A DNA stretch of 64,000 bases from Gemmatimonadota bacterium (GCA_021324775.1 JAJPIM010000030.1:1-64000), one strand, 5' to 3'; numbered from the stretch's first letter, positions 15,975 through 25,702 are shown. Numbers and translations are program-made. The notes: generated by a model from the sequence alone, not told the origin.

Positions 15975-17151
15975 GTAGTGCCTCGTGCTCGCGAAAAGAC
16001 TTGATGATGCCACGGGCGACGATCAACTGTTGCACCTCCGTCGCCCCTTCGTAGATGCGGAGGGGGCGGATCTCCGAGTAGAGGCGGGCGACCGTCTCGT
16101 CCGCCACGACGCCGAGCCCGCCAAAGATCTGCATGGCGGCATCGATGACCTGCTGCGCCGTCTCCGTCGCTGTCATCTTGGCCATCGCGGCTTCCACCGT
16201 GACCGGCTGGCCGCGGTCCCGGAGCCACGCGGCCCGGTACGTGAGCAGCGCCGCCGCGTCGATCCCTGTCGCCATCATGGCGAATTTGGCCTGCGTGAGC
16301 TGGAAATCGGCGAGCGCCTGGCCGAACATCTGCCGAGTGGTCGCGCGGCGCAACGCCTCATCCAGGGCCCGTCGCGCGAATCCCAGGGCGGCCGCCGCGA
16401 CCGACGTGCGAAAGACATCGAGCGTGGCCATCGCGACCTTGAAGCCACCACCCGGGTCGCCGATGCGCTGGGCCGCCGGGACCCGGCAGTCCGTGAAGCG
16501 AAGACGGGCCAGCGGGTGTGGCGCGATCACCTCGATCCGCTCCGCGATCGTGAATCCGGGAGTCTCCGCGTCGACGACGAAGGCGGTGATTCCTCGCGCG
16601 CCGGCAGCCTCGCCCGTCCGGGCGAACACCACGTAGAAGTCCGCTATCCCGCCGTTCGACACCCACGTCTTTTCGCCGTCGAGTACGTAGCCGTCCCCGT
16701 CGGCGCGGCCGGCACAGGCGAGCGCCGCGACATCGGAGCCCGCACCAGGTTCGGACAGCGCAAACGCTGCGATGGCCGTACCGCGGGCGACGGGCGGGAG
16801 GTAGCGTGCTTTCTGCGCGTCGGTGCCGAACAGAGTGATGGCGCCTGAGCCGAGCCCCTGCATCGCGAAGGCGAAATCCGCGAGGGCGGAATGGCGAGCA
16901 AGCGTCTCGCGAATCAGGCAGACAGCGCGGGTATCGATGCGGTCGGTCGCCCCGCCGTGCGCGGTGCCGCCGACCGCGTGCGCGAGCCATCCCGCGTTGC
17001 CCAGCGACCGCACGAGCGCGCGGCACTCCGCGTCAATGTCCGTCGCGTGAGCGCCGCGCAGGTGCTCGTGCGACCAGCCATCCAGCTCGATCGCGATCGC
17101 GCGGTGCCGCGGCTCCAGAAAGGGCCACTCCAGGTACGCACGGTCCGCCAC
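15967..17151 (-). CDS. Acyl-CoA dehydrogenase
   Basis: 394 residues from GTG 17151, two bases after the enoyl-CoA hydratase stop, with GAAGG upstream. The longest frame would add 45 unrelated residues. Standard FAD acyl-CoA dehydrogenase: [16 protein letters not shown] (FAD/substrate loop), [17 protein letters not shown], the C-terminal four-helix bundle ([15 protein letters not shown]) and the catalytic Glu in [12 protein letters not shown]. It introduces a 2,3 double bond into an acyl-CoA, with electrons passing to ETF. Fits oxidation of the alicyclic acyl-CoA formed by the upstream monooxygenase/reductase or of its ring-opened product. Confidence 0.88.
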   Translation of the reverse strand: MADRAYLEWPFLEPRHRAIAIELDGWSHEHLRGAHATDIDAECRALVRSLGNAGWLAHAVGGTAHGGATDRIDTRAVCLIRETLARHSALADFAFAMQGLGSGAITLFGTDAQKARYLPPVARGTAIAAFALSEPGAGSDVAALACAGRADGDGYVLDGEKTWVSNGGIADFYVVFARTGEAAGARGITAFVVDAETPGFTIAERIEVIAPHPLARLRFTDCRVPAAQRIGDPGGGFKVAMATLDVFRTSVAAAALGFARRALDEALRRATTRQMFGQALADFQLTQAKFAMMATGIDAAALLTYRAAWLRDRGQPVTVEAAMAKMTATETAQQVIDAAMQIFGGLGVVADETVARLYSEIRPLRIYEGATEVQQLIVARGIIKSFREHEALHG

Positions 17152-17153
17152 GG

Positions 17154-18005
17154 TCAGTTGCCTTCGAAGCGGGGCTTCCGCTTCTCCACGAAGGCGTGAT
17201 AGGCGCGGTGAAAATCGTTGGTGGCCATGCAGATCGCCTGTGCTTCCGCCTCGGCTTCGATCGCCTCGTCGACCCCCATGTTCCATTCCTGATGCAGCAT
17301 CCGCTTGGTCATTCCCTGCGCGAACGTCGGGCCGGCGGCCAGCTCCGCGGCGAGCGCGTGCGCATCCGGCAGCAGCGTTCCGGGGTCGCAGAGACGATTG
17401 AAAAACCCCCAGCGCTCAGCCTCCTCCCCGGCCATGCTGCGTCCGGTGTACAGCAGCTCCGCGGCGCGGCCCTGACCGATCACCCGCGGCAGGAGCGCGC
17501 AGGCGCCCATGTCGCAGCCGGCCAGTCCGACGCGGGTGAAGAGAAACGCCGTCTTGCTGCGCGCCGTACCGTACCGGAAATCCGACGCGAGGGCGAGTAA
17601 CGCGCCCGCGCCGGCGCAGATCCCGTCGATCGCCGCGACGATCGGCTGCGGGCACGCGCGCATGGCCTTGACCAGGTCGCCGGTGAGCCGGGTAAACGCG
17701 AGTAGGCCAGGCATGTCGAGCTTCGTGAGGGGGCCGATGATCTCATGGACATCGCCGCCGGAGCAGAAGTTGTCACCCGCGCCGGTGATCACGACGACCG
17801 TAACGTCCGGCGCGTGGACCAGCGCGCGAAACAAGTCACGCAACTCCGTATACGACTCGAATGTCAGCGGATTCTTGCGCTCGGGCCGGTTCAGCGTGAT
17901 CGTCGCGACTGCATCGTGGACCGCGAACTGGAAGTGGCGGCCGACGTAGCCCGAGAGCGGGTGAGTGCCGGGCAGTTGATGGGGTTCTCCAGCGAGGTGG
18001 CGCAT
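17154..18005 (-). CDS. Enoyl-CoA hydratase/isomerase family protein
   Basis: 283 residues from ATG 18005. Crotonase fold: [16 protein letters not shown], the oxyanion-hole loop [34 protein letters not shown] and the third block [18 protein letters not shown]. The usual second catalytic Glu position reads GCD, so chemistry could be hydration, isomerisation or C-C hydrolysis. The family member in anthraniloyl-CoA type clusters is thought to act on the ring-derived acyl-CoA. The 19-base gap from marR keeps it in the operon. Confidence 0.86.
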   Translation of the reverse strand: MRHLAGEPHQLPGTHPLSGYVGRHFQFAVHDAVATITLNRPERKNPLTFESYTELRDLFRALVHAPDVTVVVITGAGDNFCSGGDVHEIIGPLTKLDMPGLLAFTRLTGDLVKAMRACPQPIVAAIDGICAGAGALLALASDFRYGTARSKTAFLFTRVGLAGCDMGACALLPRVIGQGRAAELLYTGRSMAGEEAERWGFFNRLCDPGTLLPDAHALAAELAAGPTFAQGMTKRMLHQEWNMGVDEAIEAEAEAQAICMATNDFHRAYHAFVEKRKPRFEGN

Positions 18006-18024
18006 CGGTCTCCGCGGGGATGGG

Positions 18025-18609
18025 CTAGGAACCAGCGCTGTCGGACCCCGGCAGGGCGGTCGCGAGCGTCGTGACATGCGCCTTCAGTTTCTGCAGGAGC
18101 TCGAACATGCCGAGTTTGTCAGTCTGATCGAGTCCTGCGAGCAACTCGATGATCCATCGCTCGTGGCGGGCCGCCATGTCGCGAAAGCGGGCGAGGCCCG
18201 TGGCGGTGAGTTTCACGGCGACCACGCGGCGGTCGGCCGGATCGAAGATGCGGACGACGAGGTGCTCGCGCTCCAACTGATCCGTGATGCCGGTGACGTT
18301 GCCGCCCGATACCATGAGCCGGCGGGAAAGCTCCGACATCCGGAGGCCGTCGGGATGACGTTCGAGCTGCGCCATCAAATCGAATCGGGGGAGCGTGGTC
18401 TCGAACTCGCGGCGGAGCCGGTCGCGCACCTGGTGTTCAATCCGGATCGTGCAGGCCAGAAGCCGGAGCCAGAGTCGCAGGTCGTGGTGGTCGGCCACCG
18501 TCGTCCGCGTCTCCAGGTCCATGAGTGCCGTCGCTGGCGCGTCCAGGACCAGACTGGTCATCGCGGACGTCGCGTTGGGTGCCGCCCCGCCGTTGGTGAA
18601 TGCGCTCAT
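18025..18609 (-). CDS. MarR-family transcriptional regulator
   Basis: 194 residues; ATG 18609 overlaps the SDR stop by four bases. The winged helix is clear: [60 protein letters not shown]. About 40 N-terminal residues precede the first dimerisation helix. MarR regulators in aryl-CoA clusters bind the CoA thioester and derepress the operon. Here the gene is in the middle of the operon it probably controls, which would give feedback on its own level. A candidate target is the AT-rich region 25602-25628. Confidence 0.87.
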   Translation of the reverse strand: MSAFTNGGAAPNATSAMTSLVLDAPATALMDLETRTTVADHHDLRLWLRLLACTIRIEHQVRDRLRREFETTLPRFDLMAQLERHPDGLRMSELSRRLMVSGGNVTGITDQLEREHLVVRIFDPADRRVVAVKLTATGLARFRDMAARHERWIIELLAGLDQTDKLGMFELLQKLKAHVTTLATALPGSDSAGS

Positions 18610-19409
18610 GTGACCTCTCCGCCCGCGACGGCGATCGCCTGCCCCGTGATGGCCTCACTTCCGGGTACGCAAAGCCACACGACCGCGTGCGCAACTTCGC
18701 CGGGAGTCACGAGGCGATTCTGAGGATTTTGCGCGGTGAGCCGGGCCAGCACCTCGGCTGGCGTCGCTCCAGTTCGGGCGACGATGTTCTGAATCGTCCG
18801 GGTGGTCATATCGGTATCCGCGTACCCGGGGCAAACTGCGTTGACTGTGATGCCGAGCGTAGCCGTCTCGAGGGCAAGCGCCCGGGTGAGGCCGATCACG
18901 CCGTGCTTCGCGGCACAGTACGCGGAGACATAGCGGTAGCCAGCGAGGCCAGCGGTGCTGGCGATATTGACGATCCGCCCCCAGCGCGACTCGGCCATCG
19001 CGGGCAGCGCCTCGCGGATGCAATGGTACGTGCCGTCAAGGTTGACGGCCATCATCCGGCGCCAGAGAGCGGCGTCCGTCGTGCGAAACGGCGCGGATTC
19101 CGCGGCGCCGGCATTGTTGATCAGGATGTCGATCGGGCCGAATTGGCCGCGGGCGTCCGTGAACGCGCGTGCTACCGACTCCGCGTCGGAGACATCCGCG
19201 CGGACGGAGCCGATCGCGCCCGACGTCCGGAGTGCATCGGCCGTGTGCGCCAGGGCGCCGGCGTCGCGTCCGAGGATCGTCACGCGGGCCCCGTGATCGA
19301 GCAGCGCTCGCGCGGTGGCCTCGCCGATGCCGCGCCCGCCGCCGGTGACCAGGGCGTGGCGGCCCGACAGGGGGCGCTTCGATTGCGCTCCCTGCTGCGT
19401 GGTGCTCAT
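18606..19409 (-). CDS. Short-chain dehydrogenase/reductase
   Basis: 267 residues from ATG 19409, which overlaps the monooxygenase stop (ATGA). Rossmann motif TGGGRGIG at 22-29, LINNAGAAES, and the catalytic Ser/Tyr/Lys in NIASTAGLAG...YVSAYCAAKHG. NNA and the downstream NAVCPGYADTDM are classical-SDR features. Predicted 3-hydroxyacyl-CoA or alicyclic alcohol dehydrogenase using NAD(P). It lies between the ring-attacking enzyme and the beta-oxidation enzymes, so oxidation of a ring hydroxyl or a 3-hydroxyacyl-CoA is the likely step. Confidence 0.86.
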   Translation of the reverse strand: MSTTQQGAQSKRPLSGRHALVTGGGRGIGEATARALLDHGARVTILGRDAGALAHTADALRTSGAIGSVRADVSDAESVARAFTDARGQFGPIDILINNAGAAESAPFRTTDAALWRRMMAVNLDGTYHCIREALPAMAESRWGRIVNIASTAGLAGYRYVSAYCAAKHGVIGLTRALALETATLGITVNAVCPGYADTDMTTRTIQNIVARTGATPAEVLARLTAQNPQNRLVTPGEVAHAVVWLCVPGSEAITGQAIAVAGGEVT

Positions 19410-21709
19410 ACCTGGAGCGCCAGTTGCGCCGCGCGCGCCAGGTTGCGCTCGAGCTGGATCTTGCCGCCGAGGTATGGAGCGGGCCACCAGACCTCGGCGT
19501 AGCCTTGCTTGGCCGCTTCGTGCAGAGTCCATGCGGGGTCGGCAAGATGGGGGCGGGCAACCGCGCAGAGATCCGCGCGTCCCGCGGCGATGATCGTGTT
19601 GATGTGATCCCCTTCGTAGATGTTGCCGACCGCAATCGTCGGGATAGCGGCTTCATTGCGGATGCGGTCCGAGAGCGGTACCTGGAACATCCGTCCATAG
19701 ACTGGCCGCTCCGCCTTGCTGACCTGTCCAGAGGAGCAATCGATCACATCGGCCCCTTCCGCCTTGAAGAGGCGTGCGATCTCGACGGCGTCATCGGGTG
19801 AGACACCGCCGGGGACCCAGTCGTGTGCCGAGATCCGGACACTCATGGGTTTGTCCGCGGGCCACACTTCGCGCATGGCGCGGAAGACCTCCAGCGGATA
19901 GCGGCACCGGTTCGCGAGGGAGCCGCCGTAGGTATCGGTGCGGCGATTCGTCAGTGGGGAGATGAAACTCGAGAGCAAGTAGCCGTGGGCACAGTGGAGC
20001 TCGAGCCAGTCGAAGCCCGCCGCGACCGCGCGGCGCGTGGCATCCACGAAATCAGCCTGAATCCGAACCATGTCCTCGCGCGTCGCCTCGCGTGGCATCT
20101 GCGACACCCCGTCGATATACGGGATGGGCGAAGCCGATACGAGCGGCCAATTCCCCGTTTCGAGCGGCTGGTCCGCGCCTTCCCAGCCGATGTGAGTCGA
20201 GCCTTTGCGTCCCGCGTGACCGAGCTGGATCGCCGCGCGTGCGTCCGACTGCGCGTGGATGACGTCGACGATGCGTGTCCAGCCGCGAAGCTGCTGGTTG
20301 TTCCACAGGCCCAGGCAGCCCGGACTGATACGGGCGTCGGGCGAGACGCAAGTCATCTCCGTGAAGACCATTGCGGCGCCGCCCAGGGCGCGGGCGCCGA
20401 AGTGGACGAGATGGAAATCGTTGGGCATCCCTTCGGCGGCGCTGTACGTGGCCATGGGGGAGACGATCACGCGGTTCTTGAGCGTGACGCCGCGGACCGA
20501 AAAAGGCGTGAACATCGGGGGGCGGGGCTGCCCGGCCCCGCTGCGCGTGGCGAACCATCGTTCGACGTCTGCGATGTATCGTGCATCGCGGACCTTGAGA
20601 TTGTCGTGGCCGATCCGCTGGCTGCCGGTGAGAAGACTGTACGTGAACTGCTCGGGTTCGAGGGCGGCGTAACGCTCGACTTGCTCGAACCATTCCATCC
20701 GATTGCGGGCCGCACTCTGGAGCTTGAGGGCCTCGATCTCGCGGACATCCTGGTAGCGCTGGAGTGCGGCCGGGATCTCGTCCTTCGAGATCTCGCCCGT
20801 GTGTTCGGAGAGCACGCCCGCGAGGGCGATGGCGTCCTCCATGGCGAGCTTCGTACCGGAGCCGATACTGAAGTGCGCCGTGTGGGCAGCGTCGCCGATC
20901 AGCACGATGTTCCGGTGGTGCCACCGCTCGCAGAGCACGCGGTTGAACGTGAGCCACGCCGAGGAGCCGCGGCGATGATGGGCGTTGGAGATCAGCGGCT
21001 GCCCGTCGAGGCGATCGGCGAACAGGCGCTCACAGAACTCCACCGATTGCGGCGTGTCCATCGCCGCGATGCCTGCCGCGCGCCAGTTGCGCTCCGGCGT
21101 TTCCACGATGAACGTCGACCAGTCGGTATCGAAGCGGTACGCGTGGAGATTGAACCAGCCCCACTCTGTCTCCTGGAAATCGAACGTGAATGCATCGAGC
21201 TTGATCCGCCCGCCGAGCCAGATGAAGCGGTTGGCGCGAGGCTGGACGTTGGGGCGGAAGGTTTCCTCGTGCTTCTTGCGCGTGGTGGACGCCGCGCCAT
21301 CGGACGCGACTACGAGGTCGTATTCGGCCGCATAGGGGTCAGGGTCCGAGACCTCGCGCTGGAAGACGAGCGAGACGCCAAGTTCCCTGGCCCGCGCGTG
21401 CAGGATCTGCAGCAGCCGGAGCCGGCCGATCCCGCAGAAGCCGTGGCCACCCGAGACGAAGGTCCGCCCCTTGAAGTGGACTTCGATGTCATCCCAGTGG
21501 CGGAACGCGCCGGTGATCGCGGCGTGGGTTTCCGGGTCCGCGGACCGGAAGCCGTCCATCGTCTTGTCCGAGAAAACGACGCCCCACCCGAAAGTGTCGT
21601 CCGGCCGGTTGCGCTCGATGACCGTCACGTCCCACGTGGGGCGCGCTTTCTTGATGAGGATCGAGAAGTAGAGACCGGCGGGTCCACCTCCCAGGCAGGC
21701 GATTCTCAT
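19406..21709 (-). CDS. Flavin monooxygenase-Old Yellow Enzyme fusion (anthraniloyl-CoA/salicylyl-CoA hydroxylase type)
   Basis: 767 residues from ATG 21709, coupled to iorB by ATGA. Residues 1-390 are an aromatic FAD hydroxylase: GGGPAG at 7-12, the FAD-binding GDAAHTAHF at 272-280 and VVASDGAA. From about 398 follows an FMN Old Yellow Enzyme domain (PFSVRGVTLKNRVIVSPM, DWLELHCAHGYLLSSF, PLTNRRTDTYGGSL). This fusion is the hallmark of 2-aminobenzoyl-CoA monooxygenase/reductase of Azoarcus evansii and of salicylyl-CoA 5-hydroxylase relatives. It hydroxylates and then reduces the ring of an aryl-CoA to an alicyclic product in the cytosol. It acts on a CoA thioester, so some enzyme nearby must make one; IorAB is the candidate. 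Confidence 0.9.
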   Translation of the reverse strand: MRIACLGGGPAGLYFSILIKKARPTWDVTVIERNRPDDTFGWGVVFSDKTMDGFRSADPETHAAITGAFRHWDDIEVHFKGRTFVSGGHGFCGIGRLRLLQILHARARELGVSLVFQREVSDPDPYAAEYDLVVASDGAASTTRKKHEETFRPNVQPRANRFIWLGGRIKLDAFTFDFQETEWGWFNLHAYRFDTDWSTFIVETPERNWRAAGIAAMDTPQSVEFCERLFADRLDGQPLISNAHHRRGSSAWLTFNRVLCERWHHRNIVLIGDAAHTAHFSIGSGTKLAMEDAIALAGVLSEHTGEISKDEIPAALQRYQDVREIEALKLQSAARNRMEWFEQVERYAALEPEQFTYSLLTGSQRIGHDNLKVRDARYIADVERWFATRSGAGQPRPPMFTPFSVRGVTLKNRVIVSPMATYSAAEGMPNDFHLVHFGARALGGAAMVFTEMTCVSPDARISPGCLGLWNNQQLRGWTRIVDVIHAQSDARAAIQLGHAGRKGSTHIGWEGADQPLETGNWPLVSASPIPYIDGVSQMPREATREDMVRIQADFVDATRRAVAAGFDWLELHCAHGYLLSSFISPLTNRRTDTYGGSLANRCRYPLEVFRAMREVWPADKPMSVRISAHDWVPGGVSPDDAVEIARLFKAEGADVIDCSSGQVSKAERPVYGRMFQVPLSDRIRNEAAIPTIAVGNIYEGDHINTIIAAGRADLCAVARPHLADPAWTLHEAAKQGYAEVWWPAPYLGGKIQLERNLARAAQLALQV

Positions 21710-23271
21710 CGGAGAGCGGCCGCGAGCTTTTCGCCGGAGTCGTCGGCCAGTGCGGCCTGGCACAGTCCACGGAAGCGCGCGGCGGCATCCGGCGCCTGGC
21801 GGAGCGACGGGATCGCGGCCATCACGAGATCGTAGTTCCGGTTCCCGCGCTCACGAGTGTCGCCGTAGCCTTTGACCAGGCGCGGTGCCGCGGCCACTGA
21901 TAATGCGAGCGGGTAATCATCGCGCGCGAGCGCGGCGACGTGGTCCAGCCACTCGCGGATCCGGGCGTGTTCCTGCTGGAAACGGAGCGCGCGCCGGCGG
22001 GCGGGGCGGAGCGCAGCCATCACGTAGAGCTGTAGGAACCCGAACAGAGATGTCGTGCGGAGGACCTTGCCCTTACGCGTCAGGCGACCCACCACGGCAC
22101 GCGCCCATCGGCTTCCGAGCAGCCAGCGCCCCGCGCGCACGGGCAGGATCTCGGCGACCTGGTCCACCTGGGGGTGGAGAAACTCATCAATGTGGAGGAC
22201 CTGATTGTCCGTCGCGTGGGATTCGGCTTGCACGCGGTCGAAGCGCGGGCGGCGGATCTTGAGGTCCGCGACGCGGATCGCATCCTCGTACGACATCCAG
22301 AGTGCGAGCTGGCGGGCCGTTTCCGTGAGGAGCGCGTAGTCACCGGCGCCGTAGCGCGCGTCCACGTCCCGTACGACGTCGAGCCGGTCGAGGTATTCAC
22401 CGGCGTATCGCATGTCCTGGTAGTCGGCGAGCCGGGGGACGGCAGCGAGGAGCACCGCGTGGCTCGCGTCGGGAAATGTCCGCTCGACGCGATCAGCGAG
22501 GTGACGCACGCGCGGGCCGATCGACGGCGCGGCCCGCTCAGCGCCGATCGCGGCGCCGGCCGGCGGCGCGACATCGAGACCGGCCGTGTCTGTCATGATC
22601 GGCAGCGGGCGACGTTTCCCGTTCGTGCTGGTGGCCGGGGCGCTACTGGCCGCCACGCCGGCCGCGAAGGCGGCGAGACTCGCCGTCACGCCGACGCCGG
22701 CCCGGCGGATCGCCTCCTCGAATTGCGCGCGGCCGAAGGGCAGCGCGCCGCTCGTGGCGAGGGCACCGAGCAGCGGTGCACTGATCACGCTGCCCGTGTC
22801 CGCCGCGACGCGGGCGAAATCACGCGCGACGAACACCCGGGCCGCGGCCGCGCCGGAGGCGAGGAGACCGGCATTGTCGATCCGGCCGTCACCAGCGTGC
22901 GTCTTCTCGATCATCGAGTAAACGCGGTGCGTGGACGCGATCAACGTCGTGCGGTCTGGCGTGACGAGGCCACGCTGGACCGCGCGGCCAGCCTCCATCA
23001 GCTCGGAGGCGATCACGATGTCGACCTCACCGGGAACCGGCATCAGCGCGAGGACCGGGTCTTTGCCGGCCGCCACGGCGGCCGCTTCGGGAAACAGCTC
23101 TACATAGTAGATCGTGGCGCCCGTGCGCTGCGCCACGCCGGGCACGGATGTCGTCTGCGCGAGATACCCGTTGTGCTCCGCCATGTCGACGATCCAGTCG
23201 GCGAGCACCCCGCCACCCTCGCCGCCCATGGCCAGGATGGCGATCGTGATGGCGCGCGGGGGGCGAGACAC
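21706..23271 (-). CDS. iorB: 2-oxoacid:ferredoxin oxidoreductase beta subunit with C-terminal extension
   Basis: 521 residues, GTG 23271. The first 190 residues are the gamma-type domain of indolepyruvate:ferredoxin oxidoreductase (ITIAILAMGGEGGGVLADWI, YLAQTTSVPGVAQRTGATIY). From about 220 an additional all-helical region of the large IorB family follows (DYQDMRYAGEYLDRLDVV, LYVMAALRPARRRALRFQQE, GYGDTRERGNRNYDLV). The enzyme pair cleaves an aryl 2-oxoacid oxidatively with CoA to an aryl- or arylacetyl-CoA plus CO2 and reduced ferredoxin. 61 bases separate it from iorA. Confidence 0.86.
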   Translation of the reverse strand: MSRPPRAITIAILAMGGEGGGVLADWIVDMAEHNGYLAQTTSVPGVAQRTGATIYYVELFPEAAAVAAGKDPVLALMPVPGEVDIVIASELMEAGRAVQRGLVTPDRTTLIASTHRVYSMIEKTHAGDGRIDNAGLLASGAAAARVFVARDFARVAADTGSVISAPLLGALATSGALPFGRAQFEEAIRRAGVGVTASLAAFAAGVAASSAPATSTNGKRRPLPIMTDTAGLDVAPPAGAAIGAERAAPSIGPRVRHLADRVERTFPDASHAVLLAAVPRLADYQDMRYAGEYLDRLDVVRDVDARYGAGDYALLTETARQLALWMSYEDAIRVADLKIRRPRFDRVQAESHATDNQVLHIDEFLHPQVDQVAEILPVRAGRWLLGSRWARAVVGRLTRKGKVLRTTSLFGFLQLYVMAALRPARRRALRFQQEHARIREWLDHVAALARDDYPLALSVAAAPRLVKGYGDTRERGNRNYDLVMAAIPSLRQAPDAAARFRGLCQAALADDSGEKLAAALR

Positions 23272-23332
23272 TGTGTCGTTCGCAGCGGCGGGCGCGTCCA
23301 GAGGCAGCGGCAGCGTCGGATCCTCGGGTGCG

Positions 23333-25501
23333 TCAGCCCAGGATGGCCGCGAGGCGCCGATCGATGCCTCGCTGCAGAAAACCGATCACCGCCCGCTGGA
23401 ACCGCGCGCTCCAGCGCTCGGCCACCGACGGGTTCGTCACCAACGCACTGCGGTAGAACGACGGGCACAGGACAGCGGCGTGCGCGACTTCGCCGCACAG
23501 GCCGCATCCCACACAGCTATCGATCACCGTCGCGACCGGATCTGTGCGGAGCGGGTCGGGGTTGTCCTTGATCGTGAGGGACGGGCAGCCAGAGAGCCGG
23601 ATGCACGAGTGGTCGCCCGTACACGCATCGGCGTCGACGCCGAAGCGTTCTCGAACCACGCGGCCGCCCGATTTCGCGAGTTGCGCCAACTGGGGTTTAA
23701 TGCGGCGCTGCTTGTTCAGCTCACACTCACTCTGGGCGACGATGACCTTGGGTCCCCGGATCGGAGTGGTGAGCGCCTCCCTGAGCACATCGCGCATCCC
23801 CGCCACATCGTACGTTCGCGTGACTGTGCGCACCCATTTCACACCGACGCCGCGCACCGCGTCCGCGATCGACAGTTTGGTCGTGCGGATCGGGTTGGAT
23901 GCCGCGGAGGAGAGGATGTCCTGGCCGCCGGTGGCCGCGGTATAGCTGTTGTCGACCACCACGAGCACGCTGTCGCTCTGATTGAATACCGCGTTGCCGA
24001 CTCCGCTCGTCAGGCCGTTGTGCCAGAACCCACCGTCCCCCATGATGCTGATCGTCCGCGCATTGGTCTCGCGTGTATTGAATGCGGCGGCGCCGGCCCA
24101 GCCCAGGCCGTAGCCCATGGTGGTGGCGCCAAGGTTGAATGGCGGCAGGATGGAGAAGAGGTGGCATCCGATGTCGCAACTCATGTGGTGCTGGCCCAAC
24201 TCGCGCTCGACCAACTTCATTGCCGTGAAGATCGGTCGTTCCGGGCACCCGGTGCAGAATGACGGAGGCCGCGGGTGGATCTCGGCGGTGGGCGCCGGCG
24301 TCGGGTCCGACGGGGGAGCGGGCACCGCGGCCGGCCGGCGGAGCGATGGAAGGCGGGACTGGTCGATCGCGTCGGGGAGATAGCGGTCGACGAATCGGTG
24401 GATGCCCGTGATCATTGTCGCCGCGGTATACTCGCCGGCCATGGGGAGGACATCCTTGCCGTGGATCTTCGTCGGGATATCTGCCTTCCGGAGGATCGCG
24501 TGCAGGTTCTGCTCGATGAAATCAGGCTGCCCTTCCTCGATCACCAGGATCGCGCGCTTCCCGGCGCAGAACCGCTCGACCTCGGAGTCGATCAGCGGGT
24601 ACGTGACATTGAGCACGTAGAGCGGGATCGCGGCATCGCCGAACGCGTCGGCGAGGCCCAGCAATTCGAGAGAGCGGATGGCGGTGTTGTACATACCGCC
24701 CTGCATCACGATGCCGACGTCCCGTGTGCCCTCGGCGAACAGCTCGTTGAGGCCATGCTGCTGGATGAACCGCTGCGCGGCGGGCCACCGTTGGTGAATC
24801 TTTTCCTGCTCGTGCAGGAAGCTCGATGGTGGCAGAACGATCCGGCTGGTATCGCGTCGTGGCGCCTCCATGGCGTTCTTGAGCGTGAACGTGGGGCGGA
24901 CATTGTCCTTCGCGATGAAGCGGCCGTGGACGTGGCACGCGCGGATGCGCAGCTCGAGCATGACCGGCGTGTGACTCGCCTCCGAGAGCGCGAACCCCTG
25001 CTCCACCGCGCGCACGATCGAGGGGAGATTGGGCCGAGGGTCGAGGAGCCACATCTGCGACTTCATGGCGAAGGCGTGTGAGCGCTCCTGCATGATGCTC
25101 GACCCGTCGCCGTAGTCCTCGCCGACGATGATGAGCGCGCCGCCCTCGACGCCGCCGGATGCGAGATTGGCGAGCGCATCGGATGCCACGTTCGTGCCGA
25201 CCGTGGACTTGAACGTGACGGCGCCGCGCAGCGGGTAGTTGACTGATGCGGCCAGTGTCGCGGCGGCGGTGGCCTCGGATGCACTGTGCTCGAAGTGGAC
25301 GCCGAGGTCCTCGAGGATGTCGTTGGCATCGGTGAGGACGTCCATCAGGTGCGAGATGGGTGCGCCCTGATAGCCGGCGACGTACGACACCCCGGCTTGC
25401 AGCAGCGCCTTGGTGACGGCGAGGATTCCTTCCCCGTGGAACACCGCGCCGTCGCCGAGCCGCAGCTTTTGCACTTCCGTCGTGAATGTCCGTTCTGCCA
25501 C
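23333..25501 (-). CDS. iorA: 2-oxoacid:ferredoxin oxidoreductase alpha subunit (IorA-like)
   Basis: 722 residues, GTG 25501. N-terminal pyrimidine-binding region (GYQGAPISHLMDVL at 44-57, FKSTVGTNVASDAL), a transketolase-like middle, the TPP pyrophosphate loop MGDGGFWHNG at 487-496 and FCTGCPERP at 415-423. The C-terminal ferredoxin domain has two cysteine sets between 627 and about 679 (CTGDHSC...CPS and CVGCGLC...CP), though the second set is stretched compared with canonical IorA. Known substrates of the family are indolepyruvate and other arylpyruvates; phenylglyoxylate oxidoreductases do the analogous reaction one carbon shorter. In this island 2-aminophenylglyoxylate (isatinate) is an attractive substrate. 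Confidence 0.87.
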   Translation of the reverse strand: MAERTFTTEVQKLRLGDGAVFHGEGILAVTKALLQAGVSYVAGYQGAPISHLMDVLTDANDILEDLGVHFEHSASEATAAATLAASVNYPLRGAVTFKSTVGTNVASDALANLASGGVEGGALIIVGEDYGDGSSIMQERSHAFAMKSQMWLLDPRPNLPSIVRAVEQGFALSEASHTPVMLELRIRACHVHGRFIAKDNVRPTFTLKNAMEAPRRDTSRIVLPPSSFLHEQEKIHQRWPAAQRFIQQHGLNELFAEGTRDVGIVMQGGMYNTAIRSLELLGLADAFGDAAIPLYVLNVTYPLIDSEVERFCAGKRAILVIEEGQPDFIEQNLHAILRKADIPTKIHGKDVLPMAGEYTAATMITGIHRFVDRYLPDAIDQSRLPSLRRPAAVPAPPSDPTPAPTAEIHPRPPSFCTGCPERPIFTAMKLVERELGQHHMSCDIGCHLFSILPPFNLGATTMGYGLGWAGAAAFNTRETNARTISIMGDGGFWHNGLTSGVGNAVFNQSDSVLVVVDNSYTAATGGQDILSSAASNPIRTTKLSIADAVRGVGVKWVRTVTRTYDVAGMRDVLREALTTPIRGPKVIVAQSECELNKQRRIKPQLAQLAKSGGRVVRERFGVDADACTGDHSCIRLSGCPSLTIKDNPDPLRTDPVATVIDSCVGCGLCGEVAHAAVLCPSFYRSALVTNPSVAERWSARFQRAVIGFLQRGIDRRLAAILG

Positions 25502-25518
25502 AGCCGCCCCGGGTGGCC

Positions 25519-25541
25519 GTTACGTGCACACAGTTACGTGC
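25519..25541. repeat. Direct repeat GTTACGTGC x2 in the iorA leader
   Basis: Exact 9-bp copies at 25519-25527 and 25533-25541, 14 bp apart, beginning 18 bp upstream of the iorA start codon. The palindrome TCTCGCGAGA (25549-25558) follows. Could be a regulator-binding site or leader element. Confidence 0.4.
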
Positions 25542-25601
25542 GACTGTCTCTCGCGAGACGGCGTGTTGCGCTAGGAGCCCGTCGGACGGAGGCAGGAGTT
25601 A

Positions 25602-25628
25602 TTGATATCTAAATACTTCATACGTCAA
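25602..25628 (-). promoter_or_regulatory. Candidate promoter/MarR operator of the iorA operon
   Basis: On the minus strand an AT-rich stretch opens with TTGACG (a fair -35 box) and is closed by TATCAA, giving TTGA...TCAA symmetry over 27 bp. It is the only AT-rich patch in the 201-bp gap between the cyclase and iorA. No excellent -10 box is visible. Confidence 0.3.
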
Positions 25629-25702
25629 CGAAGCGCCATACACGAGAGCATGTGAGACCCGGCCGAGTGAGTTGGGCGCTGCCGGGGCGAAAGCCGAGTG
25701 GC

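Noticed and set aside
19823-21835. 670-residue frame on the plus strand across the hydroxylase gene
   Set aside because: Antisense to a strongly conserved flavoenzyme; Arg/Val/Asp-rich without any motif. A shadow of high GC content.
22174-24262. Two plus-strand frames (465 and 382 residues) opposite iorA and iorB
   Set aside because: Same reason: antisense shadows without family motifs or ribosome sites.
23333-25501. Literal indolepyruvate oxidoreductase, part of archaeal-type amino acid fermentation
   Set aside because: Operon content is aerobic aryl-CoA degradation (flavin monooxygenase, acyl-CoA dehydrogenase), so the substrate is probably another aromatic 2-oxoacid. Name kept as family label only.
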